From an uncultured Granulosicoccaceae bacterium (GTDB lineage Bacteria; Pseudomonadota; Gammaproteobacteria; Granulosicoccales; Granulosicoccaceae): a DNA stretch of 33,928 nt. Positions 25,024 through 32,310 of this stretch are shown piece after piece (within the stretch, counting starts at the first letter, position 1; every line of letters starts with the position of its first letter). The position numbers and the translations under genes are program-made. The notes below the pieces were generated by a model, which was not told the origin of the DNA, did not search any database, and saw nothing but the letters and a program-made list of their open reading frames with translations. The DNA is taken from contig CALHNS010000071.1 of assembly GCA_938035125.1 (NCBI GenBank), positions 1 to 33,928 on the forward strand. Reading direction: 5' to 3'.

Positions 25024-25866
25024 ATGAAGCAAAATGTTATGAAAAAATTGATTGTTGCCGTTGGATTACTAAGCGCACCTGCAGCTGTGATGGCGGATGG
25101 GTCTCCTTGGTTGCAACCGCACGGAACTACCAGCATAAGTGCAAGTATAGTGAGTGGTTCAACGGATACGTTTTTTATCAATGAAGAGAGCACCGTACTA
25201 CCGGGTGATATTTCAGGCACATTTCTGTGGTTGAACGCAAGCTACGGCTACGATGATATCTGGGCGTTTGATTTTCGCACCGGTTACGCAGAAACGGAAT
25301 TTGAGACCAACCCAGAATCACAAGCAGATGTTTCTGACACAACGTTTGGCATCAGCTACCAGTTCATTAACGAATTTGAGCTAGATAACGGATTGCCCAC
25401 AATTACTGGCCGATTGGCGTACACGGTTGGTGGGAATTATGAAACCGCTTTAATCGAAGCGATTGGCGATGGTGCGAACGGATTTGATGCAAGTCTCTTG
25501 GTGGGAAAATCCATAACGGGATCTGTATCACTGTTTGGAGATATTACCTATCGGCAACGGAACGAAAACGTCGCCGATGGGTTTAAGTATTTGTTGGGCG
25601 CTTTCTACAACACACCCCTGCAAGGCCTTGGGGTGCAGTTATCTGTTGGTGGGGTCCGAACGGATAGTGACATAAACATCGGTGGTCCAGGCTTTGGTGT
25701 GGATCAATTTTCACAAACTGATAGAGATACAGATTTTTTAATTGTTGGCGCGAACTACGGGTTCTCGAACGGAATCAGCCTAGGGACCACCTACACAAAC
25801 ATCATCGATGGAAAGAATATTCCTGACACCGACGTTATAAGTTTTACGGCTGGATATTCATTCTAA
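25024..25866 (+). CDS. Outer-membrane beta-barrel protein of unknown substrate
   Basis: This is 280 residues from ATG 25024. An ATG at 25039 would give a more usual signal (MKKLIVAVGLLSAPAAVMAD), and neither has a strong ribosome site. The mature part shows alternating beta strands with aromatic belts (LWLNASYGYDDIWAFDFRTG; GLGVQLSVGGVRTD; FLIVGANYGFSNGISLG) and ends in a strand with a terminal Phe (VISFTAGYSF), the signal for outer-membrane insertion. It resembles small barrels of the phenol meta-pathway transporter type. It starts 45 bases after the DUF547 gene, so co-expression is possible. No specific substrate can be named. Confidence 0.8.
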   Translation: MKQNVMKKLIVAVGLLSAPAAVMADGSPWLQPHGTTSISASIVSGSTDTFFINEESTVLPGDISGTFLWLNASYGYDDIWAFDFRTGYAETEFETNPESQADVSDTTFGISYQFINEFELDNGLPTITGRLAYTVGGNYETALIEAIGDGANGFDASLLVGKSITGSVSLFGDITYRQRNENVADGFKYLLGAFYNTPLQGLGVQLSVGGVRTDSDINIGGPGFGVDQFSQTDRDTDFLIVGANYGFSNGISLGTTYTNIIDGKNIPDTDVISFTAGYSF

Positions 25867-25968
25867 ATAAACAGAGCCACAGGGTCAGCATAAATGGTTT
25901 TTCGATATTCTGACACCAAGGCCAATACTTACTCAGCCTAACAGGTTGTTTTAAAAGAAAGGTAACAC

Positions 25969-27015
25969 ATGAAATCAATGAAACAAGGCTATGCAAGCCT
26001 ATCAATAGTCTCTCTGCTGGTGTTAAGTGCGTGTGGTGGTGGCTCAACCACTATTGGAGATACTCAAGCTACCGGCAGTGCAGCTATTGAAACTGCCGCA
26101 CCATCATCTGCAGCGCCAACAACAGGGGCCGCATCGGTGCAGTCCTCGCTCTCTTTGCAAACCGGCCGGTTTGTTGATTCGGCAGTATCGGGATTAACCT
26201 ATATCACGGCCACTCAATCGGGTGAGACAGGTGCTGATGGTTCTTTTCAATACGCACCGGGTGAAGTGGTGCTGTTCTCTATTGGCGATGTGACGCTACC
26301 TGCCGTCGCTGGAAGCGATCTAATCACCCCGTTAACGGTATTCAACACTGATAATATTGCTGATACCAGAGTGATCAACCTTGCCCGGCTATTACAAACC
26401 TTAGATGTTGATGGTGATGCTGAAAATGGAATCACGATTTCAGATCAGGCCATTGCCAGTGGTACAGGATTAACACTCGATTTTGCTTCACCAAATTTTG
26501 ATACACAAGCTGCGAATCTTGTGGCTAATAGTGGTTCTAGCCAAACCAGCTTAATTGATGGTGAACCTGCGTTAGATCATTTTCAAGAAACCCTTTTCAA
26601 TGAGGGTGTTCAACAACGACCTGTTGCGCCGTCTCAAATTGCTACTGATTCCACTGATGCACCACCTGCAACAGACGCCAGTGCAAGCCATCCGTTGGTG
26701 GGTACAGTGCATGAACTTATTACCCGTGCTCATCAAGTGAAGGGCACAATAACCATCTTGGATGATCGAACCATTGAAGTCAGTAACTTCACTTACGATG
26801 GCGGTGGCCCCAGTGTCTTTTTCTACACCGGTAATAACGGCAACTACAGTTCGGCTGGTGGAGGGCGAATCATTGGTCCTCAACTTAATGGTCGTCGCTA
26901 CAATAACGAGACGCTTATTCTCAATTTGCCTGATGGTGTCACACTTGATGATTTTGATGGCTTAAGTGTTTGGTGTGATATTTTCTTTGCAAGTTTTGGT
27001 GATGTGGCATTCTAA
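25969..27015 (+). CDS. Lipoprotein with adhesin-like repeat unit and C-terminal DM13 domain
   Basis: This is 348 residues. The lipobox VLSAC puts the lipid-bearing Cys at 22, followed by a Ser/Thr/Ala-rich linker. Residues about 64-165 hold a common gammaproteobacterial extracellular unit (TGRFVDSAVSGLTYITATQS; SFQYAPGEVVLFSIGDVTLP; NLARLLQTLDVDGDAENGI). The last about 105 residues are a DM13 domain: HPLVGTVHEL, DRTIEVSNFTYDGGGPSVFF and LSVWCDIFFASFGDVAF with Cys336. DM13 is proposed to be redox-active through that Cys and is found in secreted and electron-transfer proteins. AAAGGT precedes the ATG. It is 102 bases after the barrel gene. Confidence 0.85.
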   Translation: MKSMKQGYASLSIVSLLVLSACGGGSTTIGDTQATGSAAIETAAPSSAAPTTGAASVQSSLSLQTGRFVDSAVSGLTYITATQSGETGADGSFQYAPGEVVLFSIGDVTLPAVAGSDLITPLTVFNTDNIADTRVINLARLLQTLDVDGDAENGITISDQAIASGTGLTLDFASPNFDTQAANLVANSGSSQTSLIDGEPALDHFQETLFNEGVQQRPVAPSQIATDSTDAPPATDASASHPLVGTVHELITRAHQVKGTITILDDRTIEVSNFTYDGGGPSVFFYTGNNGNYSSAGGGRIIGPQLNGRRYNNETLILNLPDGVTLDDFDGLSVWCDIFFASFGDVAF

Positions 27016-27332
27016 AGTCAGCATCGAATTAAAGAATATTAAATAAATTACCTCCGGTTAACACAACCGGAGGTGTATTGACCCCACCTTGTACCGGCGC
27101 ATCGACAGGTTTCAAACATACATAGCGCTGTCATTCTCTCGCTCGTAAACAGCTGAAAATCCAAACAATCTCTTACTGTTCACACTAATACTGTGTACTG
27201 CGTCATACCAAATGTGGCACACGGTTACAACCTTGTGTCCTATTGAAAAAGACCCCTTTTCTCGACGGCAAGGCTTGAAGACGGCTATCGCAGGAACCGA
27301 AACAGGCTTTACGATTCGCTGCAAATGACTTG
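27016..27332. other. Intergenic stretch between DM13 and DUF4377 lipoprotein genes
   Basis: This stretch of about 317 bases has one clear element, the 10-bp stem at 27050-27074. The rest shows no convincing gene, riboswitch consensus or paired promoter boxes. Two short minus-strand open frames cross it but have no ribosome site or family features. Confidence 0.5.
27050..27074 (+). terminator. 10-bp stem-loop after the DM13 lipoprotein gene
   Basis: ACCTCCGGTT (27050-27059) pairs perfectly with AACCGGAGGT (27065-27074) over a five-base loop, 34 bases after the stop. The stem is strong, but only GTATTG follows, not a T-run. It may end transcription or protect the 3' end. Confidence 0.55.
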
Positions 27333-28016
27333 ATGATGATCAACTTTAACTTACAAACCAGCTTAGTTTTGTTGGCAGCAATAACTCTATCAGCTTGTTC
27401 ATCCAATTCAGGCTCTGAGGTAGTAAATCATCAAGCAAACGTGTTCGTAGAGCCTCAGGCGGCATCGGTTGCACCACAGTCGGATGATTCACTGCACAAC
27501 ACGGGTGGAATCGAATATCTCCGCATCAGGCACCACATGGTGGAGTGTGAAGGCTATCAGGTGCAACACTGCTTACTTACTCAGAAAGAGGGCAGTGATG
27601 AATGGACCTACTTCTACGATCACATTGAAGGCTTTGATTACCAATGGGGCGTTGACTACGAAATTTTGGTTCAGGTTCAAGAGGTCGATTTGGGGCTAGC
27701 TGATTTTTCTAATCAGCAATATACGTTGCTGGAGGTGATTACAGAGACGCAGCATGTGTCAAGTGATGCGTTCAACTACACCACCTATAAGCCCCATGAG
27801 CGCATTACTGAGAATGCAGACGGGCAATTTAGCCTGTTGGGCAACAAGGCGTTCACGTGTACTGATCAAAGCTGCGGCGCTCTAAGTTCGGCCATCGCAC
27901 AAAAACAAGCAGCGCTGCTTTCGTTTCAACACAACACCGATCCAGCGGCCCCTTTGGTGCTCGACGCTGTGTTGTGCAGTGATGCAACAAATTCATTCGC
28001 ATCATCTTGTTTGTAA
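27333..28016 (+). CDS. DUF4377 domain lipoprotein
   Basis: This is 227 residues from ATG 27333; TTG 27330 and ATG 27336 are also in frame and no ribosome site decides. The lipobox TLSAC gives Cys22. The body matches DUF4377: VECEGYQVQHCLLTQKEGSD, then EWTYFYDHIEGFDYQWGVDY and LVQVQEVDLGLADFSNQQYT. The family has no known function; some members are fused to HslJ/META-type domains. A C-terminal part of about 75 residues with paired cysteines (TCTDQSCG) follows. It stands alone between two long intergenic stretches. Confidence 0.82.
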   Translation: MMINFNLQTSLVLLAAITLSACSSNSGSEVVNHQANVFVEPQAASVAPQSDDSLHNTGGIEYLRIRHHMVECEGYQVQHCLLTQKEGSDEWTYFYDHIEGFDYQWGVDYEILVQVQEVDLGLADFSNQQYTLLEVITETQHVSSDAFNYTTYKPHERITENADGQFSLLGNKAFTCTDQSCGALSSAIAQKQAALLSFQHNTDPAAPLVLDAVLCSDATNSFASSCL

Positions 28017-28645
28017 ATCGATAACGTAACTATTTACAACGCCGGGAGCCGATGGGCTGAAAGAGGCGGCTCAGAAGCATCGGTTGAATCGTTTAGCCCC
28101 ACTCAGCTGGGGTAGATTCAAATCTATAAGATGTAATAGGTTTTTAACCGGTGATAAAAATAATATCAATCTGAATCGTAATTACGATAGCGGTAAAAAA
28201 CTTACCTAAAGTTAAACAACTAGCAGTTACCGCAGGTGTATTTGTGCCTGTTATTATTTTTTTAGTGCTGTATCGCACCGATAGATGACTGTTGTGAAAG
28301 ATTACAAAGACAAGCAGACGTCGAAATTGCGGGTAATTCTTCAATGATTGTTTTTATTACTCAACAAGTACACGAAGTACACGCGAAAAAACCAGAGTAG
28401 AAACTTCTTAAGTTATTGACAAGTGAAGAAATAATATTGAAGTAACAAGTGGGTTGTTTCTTTATTAAATAGAAAGATAAAGTTCTAATACGTTTTCGTA
28501 TAGTGGTGATACCAGTAACTAAGAACGAATTACGTTTCCTAAAGGTCAGCTGTATCAGTGTTATTTGAATTTCAAGTCGTTAAGTATTACGAGAAATAAA
28601 AATAGCCAATACAACAAACTTGATCACCTTTATGGAAGAAATATT
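28017..28645. other. Long intergenic stretch with structured segment and AT-rich leader
   Basis: This gap of about 630 bases is the largest in the window. The first part (28046-28126) can form strong, competing hairpins. From 28151 to 28288 one plus frame is open except for a TGA at 28172 and would encode a hydrophobic segment (VTAGVFVPVIIFLVLY), but it has no good start. A perfect TTGACA lies at 28416-28421 with no good -10 box at usual spacing. The palindrome ATACG-TTTT-CGTAT lies at 28488-28501. The rest is AT-rich leader to the propeller gene. Confidence 0.5.
28046..28126 (+). ncRNA. Structured segment with mutually exclusive stems, possible RNA element
   Basis: Two stems share bases at the 5' side: GAGCCG (28046-28051) with CGGCTC (28067-28072), or CCGAT (28049-28053) with ATCGG (28079-28083). 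On the 3' side TTGAATC (28084-28090) can pair with GATTCAA (28115-28121), enclosing CCCCA (28097-28101) with TGGGG (28108-28112). Alternatively TAGAT (28113-28117) pairs with ATCTA (28122-28126). Overlapping stems like these are seen in regulatory RNAs but also in plain 3' ends. I recognise no known riboswitch class. Confidence 0.35.
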
Positions 28646-30091
28646 ATGAACGTTCTAACTCTGCAAAATATCACTCCTAAAAAAACCATGCTCGCTGCCA
28701 GCGTTTCATCGGTTTTATTCTTAACAGCCTGTGGTTCAGAAAACCCGACATTGTCAGCGATTGAGACTGGTTTAAATAACGGCGAAGATGTTGGTGTGTC
28801 TATTTCAACTGATGATAACGGTAACATCGTTATCGGTGCATCGCCTTTGGGAGCTGGGTCGCAGCCCGCTGGTGGTGTATTCGCGATGAGCAACATCTTG
28901 GATGAGAACACCGTGGTTGCGTACGCGCGTAGCGATGACGGAACGCTATCGCTGGTTGGAGAATTTCCTACTGGTGGTCAAGGAGGGGATTTCGATGGGG
29001 CTGAAGGCCTCGATCCGTTAATTTCAGCTTACGCAATGATTAATACACCTGATAATGAATACTTGATGGCGGTTAATGCGGGCAGTAACACCATCACTGT
29101 TATGGCAATTAACGACGATATGAGTCTTGAAGTGGTTGATGTTGAAGATTCTGGTGGTGTCGGTCCTAATAGCCTTGCATACCATAACGGGGTTGTTTAC
29201 GTCACGAACATCGATGCCGATGGCGAATTCCAGGGCGAACCCGATCAAGAAGGTTCAATTTATGGTTTCTCCTTCGATAATGGTGATTTAACACCTATCC
29301 CGGGTTCTTTAAGAGAGCTAGATAACCGACCAGCGGCTGTGCGTTTTACACCAGATGGTGAATACATCGCCATCACCAGTATCAACGCAGGATCGGCTGC
29401 ATTGGCAAGCGGTAACGACGATTCAATCGTTGTCTTTGGCATTGATGAGAACGGTGCTCCAACAGCAGAAGCTACTGATGGTGCAACGTCAACTCCTCGT
29501 GGGAATGCTGAAGGTCGTAATCTTCCATCAGCAATTGGTTTTGAAATTGTTGATCGATCTAATGGTACGTTCGCCATTGTGACTGAAGCTCGTGAGTTCC
29601 GATCAGAAGGCGAGCCTCCTATATTCCCAGGATTACAAACCGGTTCTGTGTCTGTTTACCAGATAGGTGAAGGTGGCTCTTTAGCTGCTTCACAATTAGA
29701 TTTACTGGCTGGCCAAACCGCCACAGTAGGTCAACGCACCGCTTGTTGGATTGTTATGTCACCTGATGGCGAATATTTCTGGGTGTCGAACGCATTAGAT
29801 GCCTCTATTTCCTCCTATCGCTTCACCGATGACAGTGGCAATGTTGAGCTGGTACAAGAATTGGCCGCCATTGGTAACCAGCCAACCAGCGCAGATCCTG
29901 CTGTCGCTTTTGCTACCACCGATGGTTGGATTGATCTAGATATTTCCGATGATGGTGCTTACTTGTATCAGCTATTCGGCTTAGCTGGAGAAGTAGGTGT
30001 TTACGCAGTTGATGGTGGCAACTTAACGTTGGTGCAAACCGTCAGCGGCGATTTACCTGCACAAAACACTCAAGGCATTGTGTCCTTCTAA
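28646..30091 (+). CDS. Lactonase-like beta-propeller lipoprotein, copy 1
   Basis: This is 481 residues. The start at 28646 is chosen because GGAAG lies about nine bases upstream and because it places the lipobox FLTAC with Cys29 after a proper signal; the longer frame from 28565 does not. The body is a lactonase/YVTN-type seven-bladed propeller: GGVFAMSN, VAYARSDDGTLSLVGEFPTG, LMAVNAGSNTITVMAINDD, PAAVRFTPDGEYIAITS, CWIVMSPDGEYFWVSNALDA. It should sit on an outer- or inner-membrane face. Propellers of this type include 6-phosphogluconolactonases and surface binding proteins, and activity here is not assignable. A paralogue follows 51 bases downstream with no terminator between. Confidence 0.87.
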   Translation: MNVLTLQNITPKKTMLAASVSSVLFLTACGSENPTLSAIETGLNNGEDVGVSISTDDNGNIVIGASPLGAGSQPAGGVFAMSNILDENTVVAYARSDDGTLSLVGEFPTGGQGGDFDGAEGLDPLISAYAMINTPDNEYLMAVNAGSNTITVMAINDDMSLEVVDVEDSGGVGPNSLAYHNGVVYVTNIDADGEFQGEPDQEGSIYGFSFDNGDLTPIPGSLRELDNRPAAVRFTPDGEYIAITSINAGSAALASGNDDSIVVFGIDENGAPTAEATDGATSTPRGNAEGRNLPSAIGFEIVDRSNGTFAIVTEAREFRSEGEPPIFPGLQTGSVSVYQIGEGGSLAASQLDLLAGQTATVGQRTACWIVMSPDGEYFWVSNALDASISSYRFTDDSGNVELVQELAAIGNQPTSADPAVAFATTDGWIDLDISDDGAYLYQLFGLAGEVGVYAVDGGNLTLVQTVSGDLPAQNTQGIVSF

Positions 30092-30142
30092 TTTGGTCTT
30101 TAGCAATACAGATCACTAATTAACAAATCAATGGATACGAAA

Positions 30143-31606
30143 ATGAAATTTAAAAGAAACCTTTTAAGCTTATCGATAACACTGTCTGTGTTGGGGCTGG
30201 CCGCTTGCGGCCAGGGCACCACAATTGAAAGCCTTACGGCTGATTTTGAAAATGGTGATGGGATAAATGTGCTTTTATCCTCTGACGATGACGGTAACAT
30301 TGTTATTGGTTTTCCTGACAATGCGCCAATAAATGATGATGGTGATGCGGCGAGTGCAGGTTCAGGCGCAATCTATGCGCTGACTAACCAGCATGACCCT
30401 TCGCAGCAAATCTCAGCAGCTGAAGGTGCTGCTAGCGAACCTGAACGAGCGAATCAAGTGGCTGCATATTCTCGTGGCGAAGATGGGTCATTATCTCTGC
30501 TCGGTGTTTATGACACCGGCGGTGTAGGGGAAAATATTCGCAACAGTGGTGCGAATCCTTTAGCCTCACAAGATCCGCTGATCGTTTCAAAAGACCGTCG
30601 TTTTGTCTTTGCTGTGAACGCAGGTAGCGAGTCAATCAGTTCTTTTACTATAAATGATGACTACTCGTTATCGCCTGCAGACCTTAACGTCCCCACAGGC
30701 GGTGCTAGCAATGCGCAAAACCCGGTGTCGTTAACTCAATATGAAGATATTCTTTATGTTGTCAATACCGGTAATTTTGTCGATGAAAGTGGAAATGAAT
30801 TAGCCGCGTTGCCATCAGACCGTAATCGAGTCAATGCCAGCATTATTGGTTTTCGCATTGGCGATGATGGATCGTTAACAGTAATCGAAGGCTCTGAATT
30901 AACCGGATACGGTGCCAATGCAGGGTCGATAGAATTTTCAGATACTGGCCGTGATCTCTATATTACTGAGCGACGCACTAACGACATTGTGCACATCCGT
31001 TTAGAAGATGGAGTTCCATTACGTTACGATTCCGGTGAGGTTAGAAGCACACGCATTCCAAGCATAACGGCGCAGCCATTTGGTACGGATTTATACCCCG
31101 TTGAAGGTGGATCTATCCTATTGGTGTCAGAGGGTAATAACGGTGCCGAAGGTTTAAGCGCCTTATCAACCTACCGCATTGAAGACAGCGGCGCGTTAAC
31201 AGGTATCTCACTGAGTTCTGGTGTTGAAGGTGATCCTCTAGCTACAGGTCATACCTTCGGCTGTTGGGTAGAATTTGTAGAAACGCCAAACGGTGATTTT
31301 GCTTATGTCAGTAACACGCCAGATGGTGTTATCACCAGTTTTGCCGTAGGTGATGAGGGCGGTTTAACCCGCTTAGAAGCCTCCGCGGGTACCACGGACA
31401 TTGCTGGGGACGACACTCAAAATGGGGTTGGGGTGTTGGATGCTGAAGTGGCCTATCCGTATCTCTATCAAGTGGTGAACAATGACGGCCGAATCGCTCA
31501 ATTTGAGATTCAAGCTGACGGTTCGTTAGAGCGCATGCAAGAAGCTGAGATTGTAGATAACGATCTATTCTTACCGCGCATGTTTGTTGGTATCGCAGGC
31601 TTCTAG
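30143..31606 (+). CDS. Lactonase-like beta-propeller lipoprotein, copy 2
   Basis: This is 487 residues from ATG 30143, which has GGA seven bases ahead; ATG 30131 is in frame and adds four residues. The lipobox GLAAC gives Cys22. It shares with the upstream gene the post-lipobox block (ENGDGINVLLSSDDDGNIVI versus NNGEDVGVSISTDDNGNIVI) and the propeller repeats (VAAYSRGEDGSLSLLGVYDT; FAVNAGSESISSFTINDD; GCWVEFVETPNGDFAYVSNT), so the pair arose by tandem duplication. The paralogues have diverged in the middle blades. Function is unknown. It is likely co-transcribed with copy 1. Confidence 0.86.
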   Translation: MKFKRNLLSLSITLSVLGLAACGQGTTIESLTADFENGDGINVLLSSDDDGNIVIGFPDNAPINDDGDAASAGSGAIYALTNQHDPSQQISAAEGAASEPERANQVAAYSRGEDGSLSLLGVYDTGGVGENIRNSGANPLASQDPLIVSKDRRFVFAVNAGSESISSFTINDDYSLSPADLNVPTGGASNAQNPVSLTQYEDILYVVNTGNFVDESGNELAALPSDRNRVNASIIGFRIGDDGSLTVIEGSELTGYGANAGSIEFSDTGRDLYITERRTNDIVHIRLEDGVPLRYDSGEVRSTRIPSITAQPFGTDLYPVEGGSILLVSEGNNGAEGLSALSTYRIEDSGALTGISLSSGVEGDPLATGHTFGCWVEFVETPNGDFAYVSNTPDGVITSFAVGDEGGLTRLEASAGTTDIAGDDTQNGVGVLDAEVAYPYLYQVVNNDGRIAQFEIQADGSLERMQEAEIVDNDLFLPRMFVGIAGF

Positions 31607-31646
31607 GTTAGAAAAGGTGGCTTTCTTCACAAGTAAGCTCTTGAAA

Positions 31647-31683
31647 ACTCTTCCGCAACAGTGGTTCACTGGGGCGGAAGAGT
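31647..31683 (+). promoter_or_regulatory. Strong hairpin covering the ribosome site of the next gene
   Basis: ACTCTTCCGC (31647-31656) pairs perfectly with GCGGAAGAGT (31674-31683). Inside, CAGTG (31659-31663) pairs with CACTG (31667-31671) around GTT, with a 2x2 internal loop AA/GG. The 3' arm contains GGAAG, the likely ribosome site of the TTG start at 31686. It could be a terminator for the propeller gene (tail GTTTGTT is only partly T-rich), a translational lock, or both. Confidence 0.7.
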
Positions 31684-31685
31684 GT

Positions 31686-32249
31686 TTGTTAAAACGCATC
31701 CTTTTACCCCTTTTTAGTTTGTTGTTGATTTCATGTGGACCTACGCTGGGTACTAGATCGATGACCGAAGTGTTACCGGTCATTACGGTGCCAGGCGCAC
31801 CACTGCCATCGGCATTAAATCTTGCTTTGGGTGTGGCGGTGACACAACCTAGAATTGATTTAGGGTCTGGAGAATCTTTTGTCACCTCTGTTCGTGTCAG
31901 GAACATAACGTTAAATATTTTAGATGCATCAGACAATGATGCCATCGATGACGGTGCAATCGATAGCTTTGATTTCTTAACGGGGTTAACCGTATCGCTA
32001 CGGGCCGAATTCAATGGAAGAACACAGGAGGTGTTGGTTGCTACCTTGCCAGATGGGGACGCACAATTTGGCAGCGCAGCACGAACCTTGGCTCTGACGG
32101 TGTTAAATTCTCAAAACGATGTATTGGATTTCATCTTGGCACCTGGTGGTTATGACGTGGTGCTTGGACTGGAAGGGCAATTTCCCGCTGACAACGTGTT
32201 GATATCGGGCAGTATTCGTTATCGTGTGGGGGTTGGGTTCGCAAATTAA
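31686..32249 (+). CDS. Small lipoprotein of unknown function
   Basis: This is 187 residues from TTG 31686. The frame is open back to 31584, but an upstream start would put about 34 residues before the signal and overlap the propeller gene. The TTG has GGAAG five bases ahead and gives a standard lipoprotein signal (LKRILLPLFSLLLISCGPT, Cys17). The mature part has no family I recognise. It looks beta-rich with acidic turns (DASDNDAIDDGAIDSFDFLT), as in small domains that pack under a barrel or propeller. It is 79 bases after propeller copy 2. A strong hairpin covers its start. Confidence 0.7.
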   Translation: MLKRILLPLFSLLLISCGPTLGTRSMTEVLPVITVPGAPLPSALNLALGVAVTQPRIDLGSGESFVTSVRVRNITLNILDASDNDAIDDGAIDSFDFLTGLTVSLRAEFNGRTQEVLVATLPDGDAQFGSAARTLALTVLNSQNDVLDFILAPGGYDVVLGLEGQFPADNVLISGSIRYRVGVGFAN

Positions 32250-32253
32250 CGCT

Positions 32254-32287
32254 AAAAAAAAGACGGCCTAAAGGGGCCGTCTTTTTT
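32254..32287. terminator. Bidirectional terminator between lipoprotein and isocitrate lyase genes
   Basis: GACGGCC (32262-32268) pairs with GGCCGTC (32275-32281), flanked by an A-run on the left (32254-32261) and TTTTTT on the right (32282-32287), so it works on both strands. It sits between convergent genes. Confidence 0.92.
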
Positions 32288-32310
32288 ATTATCGGTGTTA
32301 AAAAAACGAA

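Noticed and set aside
27075-27332. Cyclic-di-GMP or other riboswitch before the DUF4377 gene
   Set aside because: GC-rich patches looked suggestive, but no consensus core or expected stem arrangement was found.
28113-28127. TTCAAAT with flanking stem resembling a tRNA T-arm
   Set aside because: The stem closes on a 4-base loop rather than 7, and no acceptor, D or anticodon arms are found around it.
28144-28344. 66-codon hydrophobic minus-strand frame in the long gap
   Set aside because: No ribosome site and composition typical of AT-rich DNA; not supported as a gene.
31571-32014. 147-codon minus-strand open frame opposite the small lipoprotein
   Set aside because: The plus strand has a lipobox, ribosome site and terminator; the minus frame has no recognisable feature.
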